This document shows positions 42,607 to 51,753 of a stretch of DNA of 64,000 nucleotides, piece by piece; positions within the stretch are counted from its first letter, which is position 1, and each line of letters begins with the position of its first letter. The translations under genes were made by a program, and so were the position numbers. The stretch comes from CALBPI01 sp039821605 (lineage in GTDB: Bacteria > Pseudomonadota > Gammaproteobacteria > Steroidobacterales > Woeseiaceae): assembly GCA_039821605.1 (NCBI GenBank), contig JBCBNV010000003.1, positions 310,001 to 374,000 on the forward strand. Reading direction: 5' to 3'. The notes under the pieces are model-generated. The model did no database searches and was not told the DNA's origin. It saw nothing but the letters and a program-made list of their open reading frames with translations.

Positions 42607-43501
42607 TAAGATCGAGCGCCTTGAGCGTCGCGGTATCTTCGCTGAGGCGCGGGGGACGATGCGTCATCTTGCGTATGAGGTCGGCAATCTGCTCACGCAA
42701 TTCGCGGCGGTCGACGACCATGTCGAGCGCACCGTGTTCGAGCAGGAACTCGCTGCGCTGGAAACCCTCGGGCAATGTTTCGCGCACCGTCTGCTCGATA
42801 ACCCGACGCCCCGCAAATCCGATCAGCGCACGCGGCTCGCCAATGTTGATGTCACCGAGCATCGCGAGGCTTGCCGAAACGCCACCCGTCGTCGGGTCGG
42901 TGAGCACCGAGATGTAGGGCACGCCAGCCTCGGCCAATTCGGCGAGCGCCGCGCTCGTCTTTGCCATTTGGAACAGCGAGAACAGCGCCTCCTGCATGCG
43001 CGCCCCGCCGCTGGCAGAAAACGACACGAGCGGTGCCTTGTTATCGAGCGCATGACGCGCAGCCAGACGAAACCGCTCGCCGACGACCGCACCCATGGAG
43101 CCGCCCATGAATTTGAACTCGAATGCTGCCGCCGCAACGGGCATTCCAAACAGCTCGCCGTGGGCTGCAATCAATGCGTCCTGCTCGCCCGTGTTCTTCT
43201 GTGCCTGGACGATGCGATCCTTGTAACGCTTGCTGTCGCGAAACTTGAGCGGGTCCTGCGGCTGCAGGTTCTCACCGATCTCCGTGAACGCACCCTCATC
43301 GAAAAACGTACGCAAACGATCGCGCGCGCCCATGCGCATGTGATGGCTGCACTTCGGACACACGAGCATGTTGCGCGCGAGTTCCGCGCGATAGAGTTGC
43401 GCGCCGCAGTGCGGGCACTGAATCCAGAGACCTTCGGGGACCGACTTCGTCCGTCGTTCGGTTGTTATGCGCGACGGCATGATTTTTTCAAACCAGCTCA
43501 T
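42584..43501 (-). CDS. accD: Acetyl-CoA carboxylase carboxyltransferase subunit beta
   Basis: 305 residues. The N-terminal zinc ribbon uses Cys29, Cys32, Cys48 and Cys51 (CPHC...CPKC). The carboxyltransferase core has FSASGGARMQEALFSL and DPTTGGVSASLAMLGD. With AccA it moves CO2 from biotin to acetyl-CoA in the first step of fatty-acid synthesis. It follows truA by 10 bases; trpF, often found between the two in Pseudomonas, is missing. Confidence 0.98.
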   Translation of the reverse strand: MSWFEKIMPSRITTERRTKSVPEGLWIQCPHCGAQLYRAELARNMLVCPKCSHHMRMGARDRLRTFFDEGAFTEIGENLQPQDPLKFRDSKRYKDRIVQAQKNTGEQDALIAAHGELFGMPVAAAAFEFKFMGGSMGAVVGERFRLAARHALDNKAPLVSFSASGGARMQEALFSLFQMAKTSAALAELAEAGVPYISVLTDPTTGGVSASLAMLGDINIGEPRALIGFAGRRVIEQTVRETLPEGFQRSEFLLEHGALDMVVDRRELREQIADLIRKMTHRPPRLSEDTATLKALDLSEQDAPD

Positions 43502-43511
43502 GGCGCGCAGT

Positions 43512-44351
43512 CTACCGCAATTCGTTGGTCGCAGCCGTCACGCCACGACCGGGAATCAGGGGCAGTACGGGTGCCAGCGCATCGTCGGGCACGGGACACG
43601 GCACACCCCGAGACTCGGGGTAGTGCACCTCGGTCAGGTACAAGCCGTGCGCCGGAGCGGCCGCAGCGCTCAACGTCCGGTCGCGAGCGGCCAGGAGGCC
43701 TGCCACCGCGTCAGCATCGGCCTCGCCCCGGCCTGCGACTCGCAGCAGACCGACCATGTTGCGAACCATGTGCATGAGAAATGCGTTGGCGGCCACGTCG
43801 ACGACAGTCCAGTCACCGTGCCGGCGCACGCGAACGTGGCGCAGCTCGCGAACGGGCGACTTCGACTGGCAGCCAGCTGCTCGCAACGAGGTGAAATCGT
43901 GCTCGCCCAGCAGCGGTGCCGAGGCTGCCTGCATGGCGTCTGCATCGAGAGGCTCATGGATCCACCAGGCCCGGTGTGCATACAGCGCGCTGCGGCTGCG
44001 GCCCGAGAGAATCAGGTAGCGGTAGCGGCGTTCAATGGCGTCGAAGCGCGCGTGAAATTCGTCATCGACCCGACGCGACCAGCGAACGGCGATATCGTCG
44101 GGAAGGTTGCTGTTGCCACCCAGGACCCAGGCGTCGGGCTCGCGCTCTGCCGAACAGTCGAAATGCACCACCTGGCCCGTGCCGTGGACGCCCGTGTCGG
44201 TGCGACCCGCACAGTGCACGGTGACGGATTCGTTGGCCACAACGGACAGGGCGCGCTCGAGCGCGCCCTGAACCGATTCGCAGTGATCCTGGCGTTGCCA
44301 GCCGCAATAGCGGGTGCCGTCGTACTCGACGCCAAGCGCGATGCGGGGCAC
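43512..44351 (-). CDS. truA: tRNA pseudouridine synthase A (positions 38-40)
   Basis: 279 residues with the catalytic Asp52 in AGRTDTGVHG and the N-terminal VEYDGTRYCGWQRQ. It makes pseudouridine in the anticodon arm. GTG is the only sensible start (GTG CCC CGC ATC); no strong ribosome-binding site is visible and it follows fimV by 17 bases. Confidence 0.96.
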   Translation of the reverse strand: MPRIALGVEYDGTRYCGWQRQDHCESVQGALERALSVVANESVTVHCAGRTDTGVHGTGQVVHFDCSAEREPDAWVLGGNSNLPDDIAVRWSRRVDDEFHARFDAIERRYRYLILSGRSRSALYAHRAWWIHEPLDADAMQAASAPLLGEHDFTSLRAAGCQSKSPVRELRHVRVRRHGDWTVVDVAANAFLMHMVRNMVGLLRVAGRGEADADAVAGLLAARDRTLSAAAAPAHGLYLTEVHYPESRGVPCPVPDDALAPVLPLIPGRGVTAATNELR

Positions 44352-44368
44352 GTGACGGGAAGCCGGCC

Positions 44369-47365
44369 TCAGCCGAGGCTGTCGAGCAGCTTCTGAGCTT
44401 CGCCCTTCTGCTCGTTGTCACCTTCCTGCAGCACCTCTTCGAGGATACTGCGCGCGCCATCGGGGTCACCCATGTCGACATAGGCACGGGCCAGGTCGAG
44501 CTTGGTGCCCACTTCGGCCACGTTGGTATTGCCCGTGTCGTCGCTGTCAATGGCCAGATTCAGACCCGTGTCGGCGTCGGGATCGACACCCTCTTCGCCC
44601 GCGAACACTTCCTCGGAGAACAGCGTCGAAGACGCATCCACCTGAGGCTGCTCACGCGTTGCGTCCGCTTCACCGAGGTCATCGACGGCCAATTCCGTAG
44701 TGAGGTCGGCCACGTCGAGATCGACATCGCCAATGGCGCCCGCGGGACGGATCGCCGTGGCGTCACCGTCGTCCGAATCGTCGAATGAGGTCATCTCGCT
44801 CGTGGCATCGATGGCCGGCATCTCGCTCGTCGCGTCATTGGCACCGTCCGACGTCATTTCCAGCGTCGCGTCCGAGAACGCACTCGTGTCGGCCAACACG
44901 GTGTCTTCATCGTCGGCCGGCGCGTCGGGCAGGCTCACCTTGAAATCGTCCGGCAGCACGGAAGTCACACCGGTCGCTTCGAGCAAGTCGCCCGAAATGT
45001 CGTCAGCGGCATCGCCCAGCGACGCCTCCAGGTCACCCGTGTCGAGGTCGAGGTCGGAGATGTCGATCTCGGCTGTCGCCGAGCCCGCGTCATCTCCACC
45101 CAGATCGCCAAGGTCCACAGGCTGCTCCACGGTGCCGTCGTCGAGTGCTTCGCCGTCAAATTCGAAGTCGACGCCCGAAGCGCTCGTGTCACCGGCCTCC
45201 GCCTTGTCCTCGTCAGAGACCATCGCTTCGTCGAACTCGAAGTCGATGCCGCTGATGTCCGCCGCCACTTGTTCTACGGTGCCGCCGTCGTCGGAATCGG
45301 CGCTCGCGGTTTCGAAGACTTCGCCGAAGCCATCATTGTCCCCACCGATCTCGGCGTCGATCGAAGCCGGGGTAGCACGCGTTTCGTCAAGCGACAGATC
45401 GAGATCGCCGCCTTCGGAGCTGGCCACAGCGCCGCTGAACAGGGCGTGAGCCGGCGCGATCTGCTGCCCCATGATGACGACCTTGTTCCATTCCGGGTCG
45501 CTTGCGTCGACGCCCGACTTGAGGTCCTCGGCAGCGGCGACGAAGCCGTCCTGGTTGCCCCAGACAAAGTAGATCTCGGCGAGCTTGGCCTTGAGTCGGT
45601 TATCGGAAGGATCGACGGCGAGCGCGCCCTTGACGAGATCGGCGGCCTGATCGTAGAGACCGTAGGCCATGTGGAAGTCGGCTTCAGCGAGCGGGTCAGA
45701 CTGGTCGAGGTTGATCGCCGTCTCGGAGCTGAACGTGTCATCCAGCGAGTAACCGGCGCTCGTGTCTTCGTTGTCACCAATCGTCTCGGCTTCGGCCGTG
45801 GGCTCGAATTCATCGACGGGTGCCGTCGCCTCGAAGCTGTCCGTCGAGTCGAGCACGGGCTGTTCGGCCGTCGTCGACGTGTCGACGCGCTTGGCCGAAC
45901 CGATGTCACGCAGGCGGCCCGTCGCGGCCAGGGTGCCGTCGAGGTCTTCGAGGTCCGCCGAATCCAGCGACTCCCAGGTGCCCGTTGGGTCGTCATCGGC
46001 ACCGCGGCGGCGTGCGGCGATGAGCACAAGGCCACCGATGAGCGCCACGCCGGCGATGACCCAGGCGTAGACGTTGTTGAGCAGCTTCTCGACGAGCGAG
46101 GGCTCTTCAGGCGTGGTAACGACGGCCGCCGGTGCCGTGCGCGTGGGCGCTTCTTCGGCAGCATCGTCCGCGGCGTCAGCGGCGTCATCAGCCGCGGTGG
46201 TGTCTGCGTCGTCGCCCGTTTCGGCGAAGATGCCGTCCGCAGCGCCGTCGGTTGTGTCGGTGTCCGTAGCGCCAGCCGCCGCGTCGGCGTCCTCGTCCGT
46301 CGCGTCGTCGGTGTCCGCGTAGAGGTCCTGCGTCGAGACGGGCGCCTCGTCGGCAGCGTCTGCGGCCGCCTCAGCCGCGGCAGCATCCTGGTTTGCGAGC
46401 TGCTGCTGCAGCCGCGCCATTGCTTCGTTCTGAATCTGAATCTGGCGTTCGCGCTCGGCGAGTTCGCGGCGCAACCGATCGAGCTCCGCGCTCGAGGCCG
46501 CACTCGTGCCCGTCGTTGACGGACGCGTGCTGTCCGTGCTCGGGCCCGAAACGCCCGCGCCTTCCTCAGGCGGCGTCAGGACCAGCGTACCGCTGCTGTC
46601 GCCGCGCCAATCCTGCATCTGGCGACGCACTTCCTGCAGCGCGGCGGAGCGATTGACGTTGTACAGAGAATCGGGGCTCGGCAGCCGCAGAACGGCGCCC
46701 GCGTTGAGTCGGTTGATGTTGCCGTCGAAGGCCTGAGGATTGGCTTCGAAGATGGCCAACATGACCTGGTTGATCGAGACGCGCTCGTCGGGACGCACAC
46801 GCTCGGCAATTTCCCAGAGCGTGTCGTTGCGCTGCACGCGGTACTGATCGCCCTCGAGGCGCGCGGGCGCAGGTGCACTCGAGCGTTGTACGGCACCGCT
46901 GGAGCGGGTCTCGCGCTGCGGCGGCGGCGTACGGCGCACCGGTGACGGCGCCGTCGACTGAGCCTGCGGTGCCGCGTAGGTCGGCGGGTCGAGCAGGACC
47001 GTGTATTCACGCAGCAGGCGACCGCGGGGCCAGACGGCCTCCACGAGCATGGTGACGAAGGGGTCCGTCACGGGCTGCGTCGAGGTAATCTCGATGGCGG
47101 GGTTGGCGCCACCGCGCAGCTTGAACCGAAATTGATTGAGAAACGCGGGCTTATCGATACCGTAGCGGTCGAACGTGTCGCGCGAGGCGAGTTTGACCTC
47201 AAGCGTCGTCAGCTCATCCGGGGTGGCGCCGAGCAGCGCAATCTCCGCGTCCATGGGCTCGTTTAGGGCCGAGCGGGTCGTGATCTCGCCGAGACCAAGC
47301 GCCTGAGCGCCCGGTGCTGCCAGGAGACACGCCGCAAACACGAGTGCGGCCAACCAACGATGCAT
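44369..47365 (-). CDS. fimV: FimV/HubP polar landmark protein
   Basis: 998 residues from the ATG giving MHRWLAALVFAACLLAAPGA (signal peptide), with GGAGAAG upstream. Order: FimV N-terminal domain (LGLGEITTRSALNEP), LysM (175-229), a coiled coil (about 290-327), a very acidic Asp/Ala/Thr-rich stretch, one membrane helix (431-451), a TPR-containing acidic cytoplasmic part, and the conserved C-terminal FimV motif (LDLARAYVDMGDPDGARSIL). It organises the cell pole for type IV pili and chemotaxis. A small repeat DAT(L/S)EM occurs three times before the C-terminus. Position asd-fimV-truA is that of Pseudomonas. Confidence 0.96.
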   Translation of the reverse strand: MHRWLAALVFAACLLAAPGAQALGLGEITTRSALNEPMDAEIALLGATPDELTTLEVKLASRDTFDRYGIDKPAFLNQFRFKLRGGANPAIEITSTQPVTDPFVTMLVEAVWPRGRLLREYTVLLDPPTYAAPQAQSTAPSPVRRTPPPQRETRSSGAVQRSSAPAPARLEGDQYRVQRNDTLWEIAERVRPDERVSINQVMLAIFEANPQAFDGNINRLNAGAVLRLPSPDSLYNVNRSAALQEVRRQMQDWRGDSSGTLVLTPPEEGAGVSGPSTDSTRPSTTGTSAASSAELDRLRRELAERERQIQIQNEAMARLQQQLANQDAAAAEAAADAADEAPVSTQDLYADTDDATDEDADAAAGATDTDTTDGAADGIFAETGDDADTTAADDAADAADDAAEEAPTRTAPAAVVTTPEEPSLVEKLLNNVYAWVIAGVALIGGLVLIAARRRGADDDPTGTWESLDSADLEDLDGTLAATGRLRDIGSAKRVDTSTTAEQPVLDSTDSFEATAPVDEFEPTAEAETIGDNEDTSAGYSLDDTFSSETAINLDQSDPLAEADFHMAYGLYDQAADLVKGALAVDPSDNRLKAKLAEIYFVWGNQDGFVAAAEDLKSGVDASDPEWNKVVIMGQQIAPAHALFSGAVASSEGGDLDLSLDETRATPASIDAEIGGDNDGFGEVFETASADSDDGGTVEQVAADISGIDFEFDEAMVSDEDKAEAGDTSASGVDFEFDGEALDDGTVEQPVDLGDLGGDDAGSATAEIDISDLDLDTGDLEASLGDAADDISGDLLEATGVTSVLPDDFKVSLPDAPADDEDTVLADTSAFSDATLEMTSDGANDATSEMPAIDATSEMTSFDDSDDGDATAIRPAGAIGDVDLDVADLTTELAVDDLGEADATREQPQVDASSTLFSEEVFAGEEGVDPDADTGLNLAIDSDDTGNTNVAEVGTKLDLARAYVDMGDPDGARSILEEVLQEGDNEQKGEAQKLLDSLG

Positions 47366-47462
47366 AGTTCTTCTCCGGCCCGGACGCCTGCCGGGCTGTT
47401 TCTCGATCACGCCGCCAACCGGGGCCAGCGGGTGTCCGCCCCAAAACGCCGCCGATGATAGC

Positions 47463-48488
47463 TTATAAATGATTTTTGACCAATATTTCAGCGATTTGCA
47501 CGCTATTTAGAGCCGCGCCCTTACGAATGTTGTCAGAGACGATCCACAAGTTAATACCGCGCGGGTGGCTTATGTCGCCTCGAATTCTGCCAATAAATAC
47601 AGGATCGGTGCCTGCCGCTTCTGTGACGGGTGTCGGATATCCGCCCAACTCGTGTTTATCGAGTACGGTCACGCCGGGCGCTTTGTGAAGTAATTCACGA
47701 ACTTGGTCGATTTCGAGCGGCTCGCGGGTCTCCAGGTGCACGGCCTCGGAGTGCCCGTAAAACACCGGTATGCGCACGGCCGTCGGGTTCACCTGGATGT
47801 CAGGGTCTGCGAGGATTTTGCGCGTCTCCCAGACCATCTTCATTTCTTCGCGCGTGTAGCCGTTGTCTTCGAACCGGTCGATGTGCGGCAACGCATTGAA
47901 GGCAATCTGCTTTTCGCCGTCTTCGAGCTCGAGCGGCCGGGCGTTGAGCAGCGCAGCCGTCTGCCCTGCGAGCTTCTCGATGGCGCCCCGACCTGCGCCC
48001 GACACGGCCTGGTAGGTGGCGACGTTGATCCGCGCTATGCCCGCGGCGTCATAGATGGGCTTGAGCGCCACGAGCATCTGCATCGTCGAGCAATTGGGAT
48101 TGGCGATGATGTTGCGCGCGGCGAAACCTGACAGCGCGTCAGGATTCACTTCCGCGACCACGAGCGGCACGTCGTCGTCGTAGCGAAAGTGCGAGGTATT
48201 GTCGACGACGACGCAACCTGCCTCTGCCGCGCGCGCCGCGTACTCGGCCGATACTGACCCGCCCGCCGAAAACAGCGCCAGCTGGACCGTTGAGAAATCG
48301 AAGGTGGCGAGGTCGGCGACGCGCAGATTGCGCCCGCCGTACTCGACACGCTTGCCCACGGAACGCTCGCTGGCCAGCGCGTGAACGGTACCGCTCGTGA
48401 AATCCCGCTCGGCGAGGATGGACAGCATCGCCTCACCGACGGCGCCCGTGGCGCCGACAACCGCGATGTCGATATCGCTGGTACTCAT
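47463..48488 (-). CDS. asd: Aspartate-semialdehyde dehydrogenase
   Basis: 341 residues from the ATG overlapping the aroC stop (ATGA). NADP site VVGATGAVGEAML (10-22), active-site Cys133 in NPNCSTMQM, and the later GHSEAVHLET segment. It makes aspartate semialdehyde for lysine, diaminopimelate, threonine and methionine. About 97 bases separate it from fimV. Confidence 0.97.
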   Translation of the reverse strand: MSTSDIDIAVVGATGAVGEAMLSILAERDFTSGTVHALASERSVGKRVEYGGRNLRVADLATFDFSTVQLALFSAGGSVSAEYAARAAEAGCVVVDNTSHFRYDDDVPLVVAEVNPDALSGFAARNIIANPNCSTMQMLVALKPIYDAAGIARINVATYQAVSGAGRGAIEKLAGQTAALLNARPLELEDGEKQIAFNALPHIDRFEDNGYTREEMKMVWETRKILADPDIQVNPTAVRIPVFYGHSEAVHLETREPLEIDQVRELLHKAPGVTVLDKHELGGYPTPVTEAAGTDPVFIGRIRGDISHPRGINLWIVSDNIRKGAALNSVQIAEILVKNHL

Positions 48489-49588
48489 GATTGCTGCACG
48501 GCTGGGATCACGGGCGTCTCCGAGGTCACGTCGGCGTTCTGAGCCCGGTGCCGCAGGTAATGATCGAGCAGCACCAGGCACACCATCGCTTCGGCAATCG
48601 GCGTGGCGCGCAGACCCACACAGGGATCGTGGCGACCCGTCGTGACGATGTCGGTCTCCTGCCCCGCCGTGTCAACAGTCCGGCCCGGCTTGGTGATGCT
48701 CGAGGTCGGCTTGAGCGCGATGCTCACAACAAGGTCCTGCCCCGAAGAGATGCCGCCCAAGGTGCCGCCGGCGTCATTCTTGGCGAAGCCGTCGGGCGCG
48801 ATCTCGTCGCGGTGCTCCGAACCGCGCTGCGTGACGGACCCAAAACCCGCGCCAATCTCAACACCCTTTACCGCGTTGATGCTCATGAGACCATGGGCCA
48901 GGCTCGCGCCGAGCTTGTCGAAGACAGGTTCGCCGAGTCCGGGCGGCACATTGCGCGCGAGGCACGTGATGCGTGCGCCAATCGAATCGCCGTCACGCCG
49001 GAGCGCATCCATGTACTCGGACAACTCGACGAGTTTTTCGGGATCGGCGCAGAAGAACGGGTTGTCATCGATGATCGACAGGTCCCTGGCCTCGAGCGCG
49101 ATGGGACCGAGCTGCGACACGTAGCCCGTGACCTCGATGCCCAGCCGTTGCTTCAGGTATTTGCGCGCAATGGCGCCAGCCGCGACCCGCATGACGGTTT
49201 CGCGGGCCGACGAGCGGCCGCCACCACGGTAGTCGCGGATGCCGTACTTCTGCAGATAGGTGTAGTCGGCGTGGCCTGGGCGGAACTTGTCCTTGATCTT
49301 CGAGTAATCGCGCGAGCGCTGATCCTCGTTGTAGATCACAAGCCCAATGGGCGTGCCCGTGGTCTGCCCCTCAAAGGTCCCGGAGAGGATCTGAACCGCG
49401 TCCGACTCCTTGCGCTGGCTCGTGTGGCGCGACTTGCCCGTGCGTCGCCGCTCGAGCTCGCACTGGATGTCCTCGGCGTCGAGTTCAAGCCCCGGCGGGC
49501 AGCCATCCACGATGCAGCCGAGCGCCACGCCGTGGCTCTCGCCAAAGGTCGTGACCCGAAACAGGGTACCGAAGGTGTTGCCGCTCAT
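48485..49588 (-). CDS. aroC: Chorismate synthase
   Basis: 367 residues, starting MSGNTFGTLFRVTTFGESHG, the near-invariant N-terminus. Other signatures are GGGRSSARET and the C-terminal region RHDPCVGLRATPIAEAM. It makes chorismate from EPSP with reduced FMN. The ATG overlaps the prmB stop and its own stop overlaps asd, so three genes are coupled. Confidence 0.98.
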   Translation of the reverse strand: MSGNTFGTLFRVTTFGESHGVALGCIVDGCPPGLELDAEDIQCELERRRTGKSRHTSQRKESDAVQILSGTFEGQTTGTPIGLVIYNEDQRSRDYSKIKDKFRPGHADYTYLQKYGIRDYRGGGRSSARETVMRVAAGAIARKYLKQRLGIEVTGYVSQLGPIALEARDLSIIDDNPFFCADPEKLVELSEYMDALRRDGDSIGARITCLARNVPPGLGEPVFDKLGASLAHGLMSINAVKGVEIGAGFGSVTQRGSEHRDEIAPDGFAKNDAGGTLGGISSGQDLVVSIALKPTSSITKPGRTVDTAGQETDIVTTGRHDPCVGLRATPIAEAMVCLVLLDHYLRHRAQNADVTSETPVIPAVQQS

Positions 49589-50559
49589 GTGTTCTCTAAC
49601 CCGCAATCGACTGCCGCCGCAATCGCCGGGGCGTGCTCTTTCAGTTGTTGACGGGTCACCGCAAAGACGCCGTGCCCGCCATGCTCAAACGCAAGCCAGG
49701 TGAATGGTACCGTGGCGTACTCCCGTTGCAACGATTCGGCGCTGTTGCCGACTTCGCAAATCAACACGCCACCCGGCTCGAGGTGCGACGCCGCCTCCGC
49801 AAGCAGACGGCGTACGATCGACAAGCCATCGTCGCCAGCGGCCAGACCCAGTTCGGGCTCGTGCCGAAACTCCGCCGGTCGCGACGCCATATCTCCGGCA
49901 TCCACATAGGGTGGATTGCTGACGATGAGGTCGTAGCGATTCAGCGACGCCGACGCGAACAGGTCTGACTCGATGAGCCGCACGCGCGTGCCGACGTCGT
50001 GGCGCGCCGCGTTGCGGCGGGCGACGGCCAGCGCGGCCTGTGACACGTCACTGGCGTCAACGCTCGCATCGGGCAGCGCAAGTGCCGTTGCGATCGCGAT
50101 GCACCCGCTGCCCGTGCCAATTTCCAGGACACGATGCACCGCCGAAGGTGTCACCCAGGGCGTGAAGCGGGCGGCAATGAGCTCGGCAATGGGCGAACGC
50201 GGCACAAGGACGTCGGGCGTGACCTCGAAGCGCAGGCCCGCGAACCAGGCCTCGCCCAGCAGGTAGGCCAGCGGCTGCCTCGTCGCCACACGCTGACGGG
50301 CCAGTACCGTCAGACGTTCCGTGTCGAGATCTGTGGCCGGGCCCGCGAGTGCCGACTCGAAACGGACCATCCAGTCCGCATGGGCGTAATCGACACCCGC
50401 CACGGTGGCGAACAACCAGGCGGCCTCGTCGCCGGCGTTGTCGGTACCGTGACCGTACACCAGGGGCGCAACGGCGAAGTAGCGGGTCAAGACGTCGAGC
50501 ACCGCCGCGCCATCGGTGGCGGCCTCGACGTCTCTGGAGAGCGGATCATCGGATGACAT
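49585..50559 (-). CDS. prmB: Ribosomal protein uL3 glutamine methyltransferase
   Basis: 324 residues with SAM motif VLEIGTGSGCIAIA and the Gln-binding NPPYVD motif of HemK-type enzymes. The N-terminal helical region (DNAGDEAAWL near 41-50) and adjacency to aroC point to PrmB rather than PrmC. It methylates a glutamine of ribosomal protein L3. It is the first gene of the leftward run and diverges from the Sco gene. Confidence 0.93.
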   Translation of the reverse strand: MSSDDPLSRDVEAATDGAAVLDVLTRYFAVAPLVYGHGTDNAGDEAAWLFATVAGVDYAHADWMVRFESALAGPATDLDTERLTVLARQRVATRQPLAYLLGEAWFAGLRFEVTPDVLVPRSPIAELIAARFTPWVTPSAVHRVLEIGTGSGCIAIATALALPDASVDASDVSQAALAVARRNAARHDVGTRVRLIESDLFASASLNRYDLIVSNPPYVDAGDMASRPAEFRHEPELGLAAGDDGLSIVRRLLAEAASHLEPGGVLICEVGNSAESLQREYATVPFTWLAFEHGGHGVFAVTRQQLKEHAPAIAAAVDCGLENT

Positions 50560-50692
50560 GGCGCGACGTTAGGCCACGGTCCCGCTGCTGTCCAACCGGG
50601 ATCGTGGGCCGCCTTTGGCCGGTTGTGAGATAATGTACGGCCGTGAACCGCGCGACGCCTGCCGCGAACGCGCCCCGACAACCACGACCCAA

Positions 50693-51301
50693 ATGCCAAG
50701 ACCCTTACTTGCCGCCGCGGCCGCGCTGGCATTCGCCGGTGGTATTGCCGCCGGCCTGCTGCTGCGCTCGGAGCCGCTTACACTAGAGACAGGCACGCTG
50801 CTTGACCCGCCGCGCGCCGTCGCCCCGTTCAACCTGCAGGGAACGGGCCCGGCCACGCTCGATGCCGCCGCCCTGTCCGACGGGTGGTCACTCGTGTTCT
50901 TTGGCTTCACGCGCTGCCCGGATATCTGCCCGACCACGCTGCAGCTGCTGTCTTCTGCACGCGAGCGCATCGCTGCGAGCGGCGAAACGCCACCACGCAT
51001 CCTGCTCGTCACCGTGGATCCCGAATACGATACGGTCGAGCGACTCACGGCCTACACGCGCTACTTCGGCGAGGGCATTACTGGCGCCACAGGCACGCCC
51101 GAAGCGGTTGCCGCCGTGGCGCGCGACCTGGGCATCGTCTACCAGCGTGTGCCGCTCGAGGGCGACAACTACACGATGGACCACACGGGCGCCGTCTTGC
51201 TCATCGGGCCGGACCTTGGCCTGCGCGCCGTGTTCAGCCCGCCCTTCGATTTGCCTGCATTGGCGCGGGACCTGACCGACATCCTGGCGTCGGAGTCGTG
51301 A
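50693..51301 (+). CDS. SCO1/SenC-family copper-binding protein
   Basis: 202 residues with an N-terminal signal anchor (LLAAAAALAFAGGIAAGLLL) and a thioredoxin fold. The copper ligands Cys75 and Cys79 (CPDIC) and His164 (MDHTGAV) are all in place. Sco delivers copper to the CuA site of cytochrome c oxidase or reduces its cysteines. Its stop shares a base with the PCuAC gene (TGATG), a functional partner. Confidence 0.95.
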   Translation: MPRPLLAAAAALAFAGGIAAGLLLRSEPLTLETGTLLDPPRAVAPFNLQGTGPATLDAAALSDGWSLVFFGFTRCPDICPTTLQLLSSARERIAASGETPPRILLVTVDPEYDTVERLTAYTRYFGEGITGATGTPEAVAAVARDLGIVYQRVPLEGDNYTMDHTGAVLLIGPDLGLRAVFSPPFDLPALARDLTDILASES

Positions 51302-51753
51302 TGGGGCGTGTCTTCGTCGCAATGCTCGCGGCGGCCCTGCTGGCCGGCTGCTCGAAAACCGAAGCGGGTCCGGCCGTGACCGTGGAGCGCGGCTGGATGC
51401 GCGCACCCGCACCGGGCGCGATGATGAGTGCGGCCTACCTCGAGGTGGTCAATCGCGGCGACGACACCCTCGTCATCGACGGCGTCTCGAGCCCGCAGTT
51501 CGGCGACGCGAGCCTGCACACCACACAAATGAACGACGGGCGCATGCAGATGCGCCCCATCGAATCGCTGACGATCGCGCCTGGTGGCCGCGCCGTTCTC
51601 GCGCCGGGCGCAGACCACATCATGCTGGGCGATCCTCGCGCCGCGCTCGAGGGTGTGGCATTTGTCGAGCTCACACTCACGAACGCGGGCACGCCCATCG
51701 TGACCGTTGAAGTGCCCGTGGCGCGCACGGACCCCTGGGCGGACACACCATGA
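51301..51753 (+). CDS. PCu(A)C copper chaperone lipoprotein
   Basis: 150 residues with a lipobox LLAGC (Cys17). The defining motif H-x10-M-x21-H-x-M is exactly met by His73, Met84, His106 and Met108. PCuAC carries Cu(I) in the periplasm to cytochrome oxidase, usually with Sco. It is coupled on both sides: TGATG with sco and ATGA with psd. Confidence 0.95.
   Translation: MGRVFVAMLAAALLAGCSKTEAGPAVTVERGWMRAPAPGAMMSAAYLEVVNRGDDTLVIDGVSSPQFGDASLHTTQMNDGRMQMRPIESLTIAPGGRAVLAPGADHIMLGDPRAALEGVAFVELTLTNAGTPIVTVEVPVARTDPWADTP

Noticed and set aside
45274..46503. Out-of-frame 409-codon reading inside fimV
   Set aside because: Almost pure Arg/Pro/Ser/Thr, produced by the repetitive acidic codons of fimV in the wrong frame.
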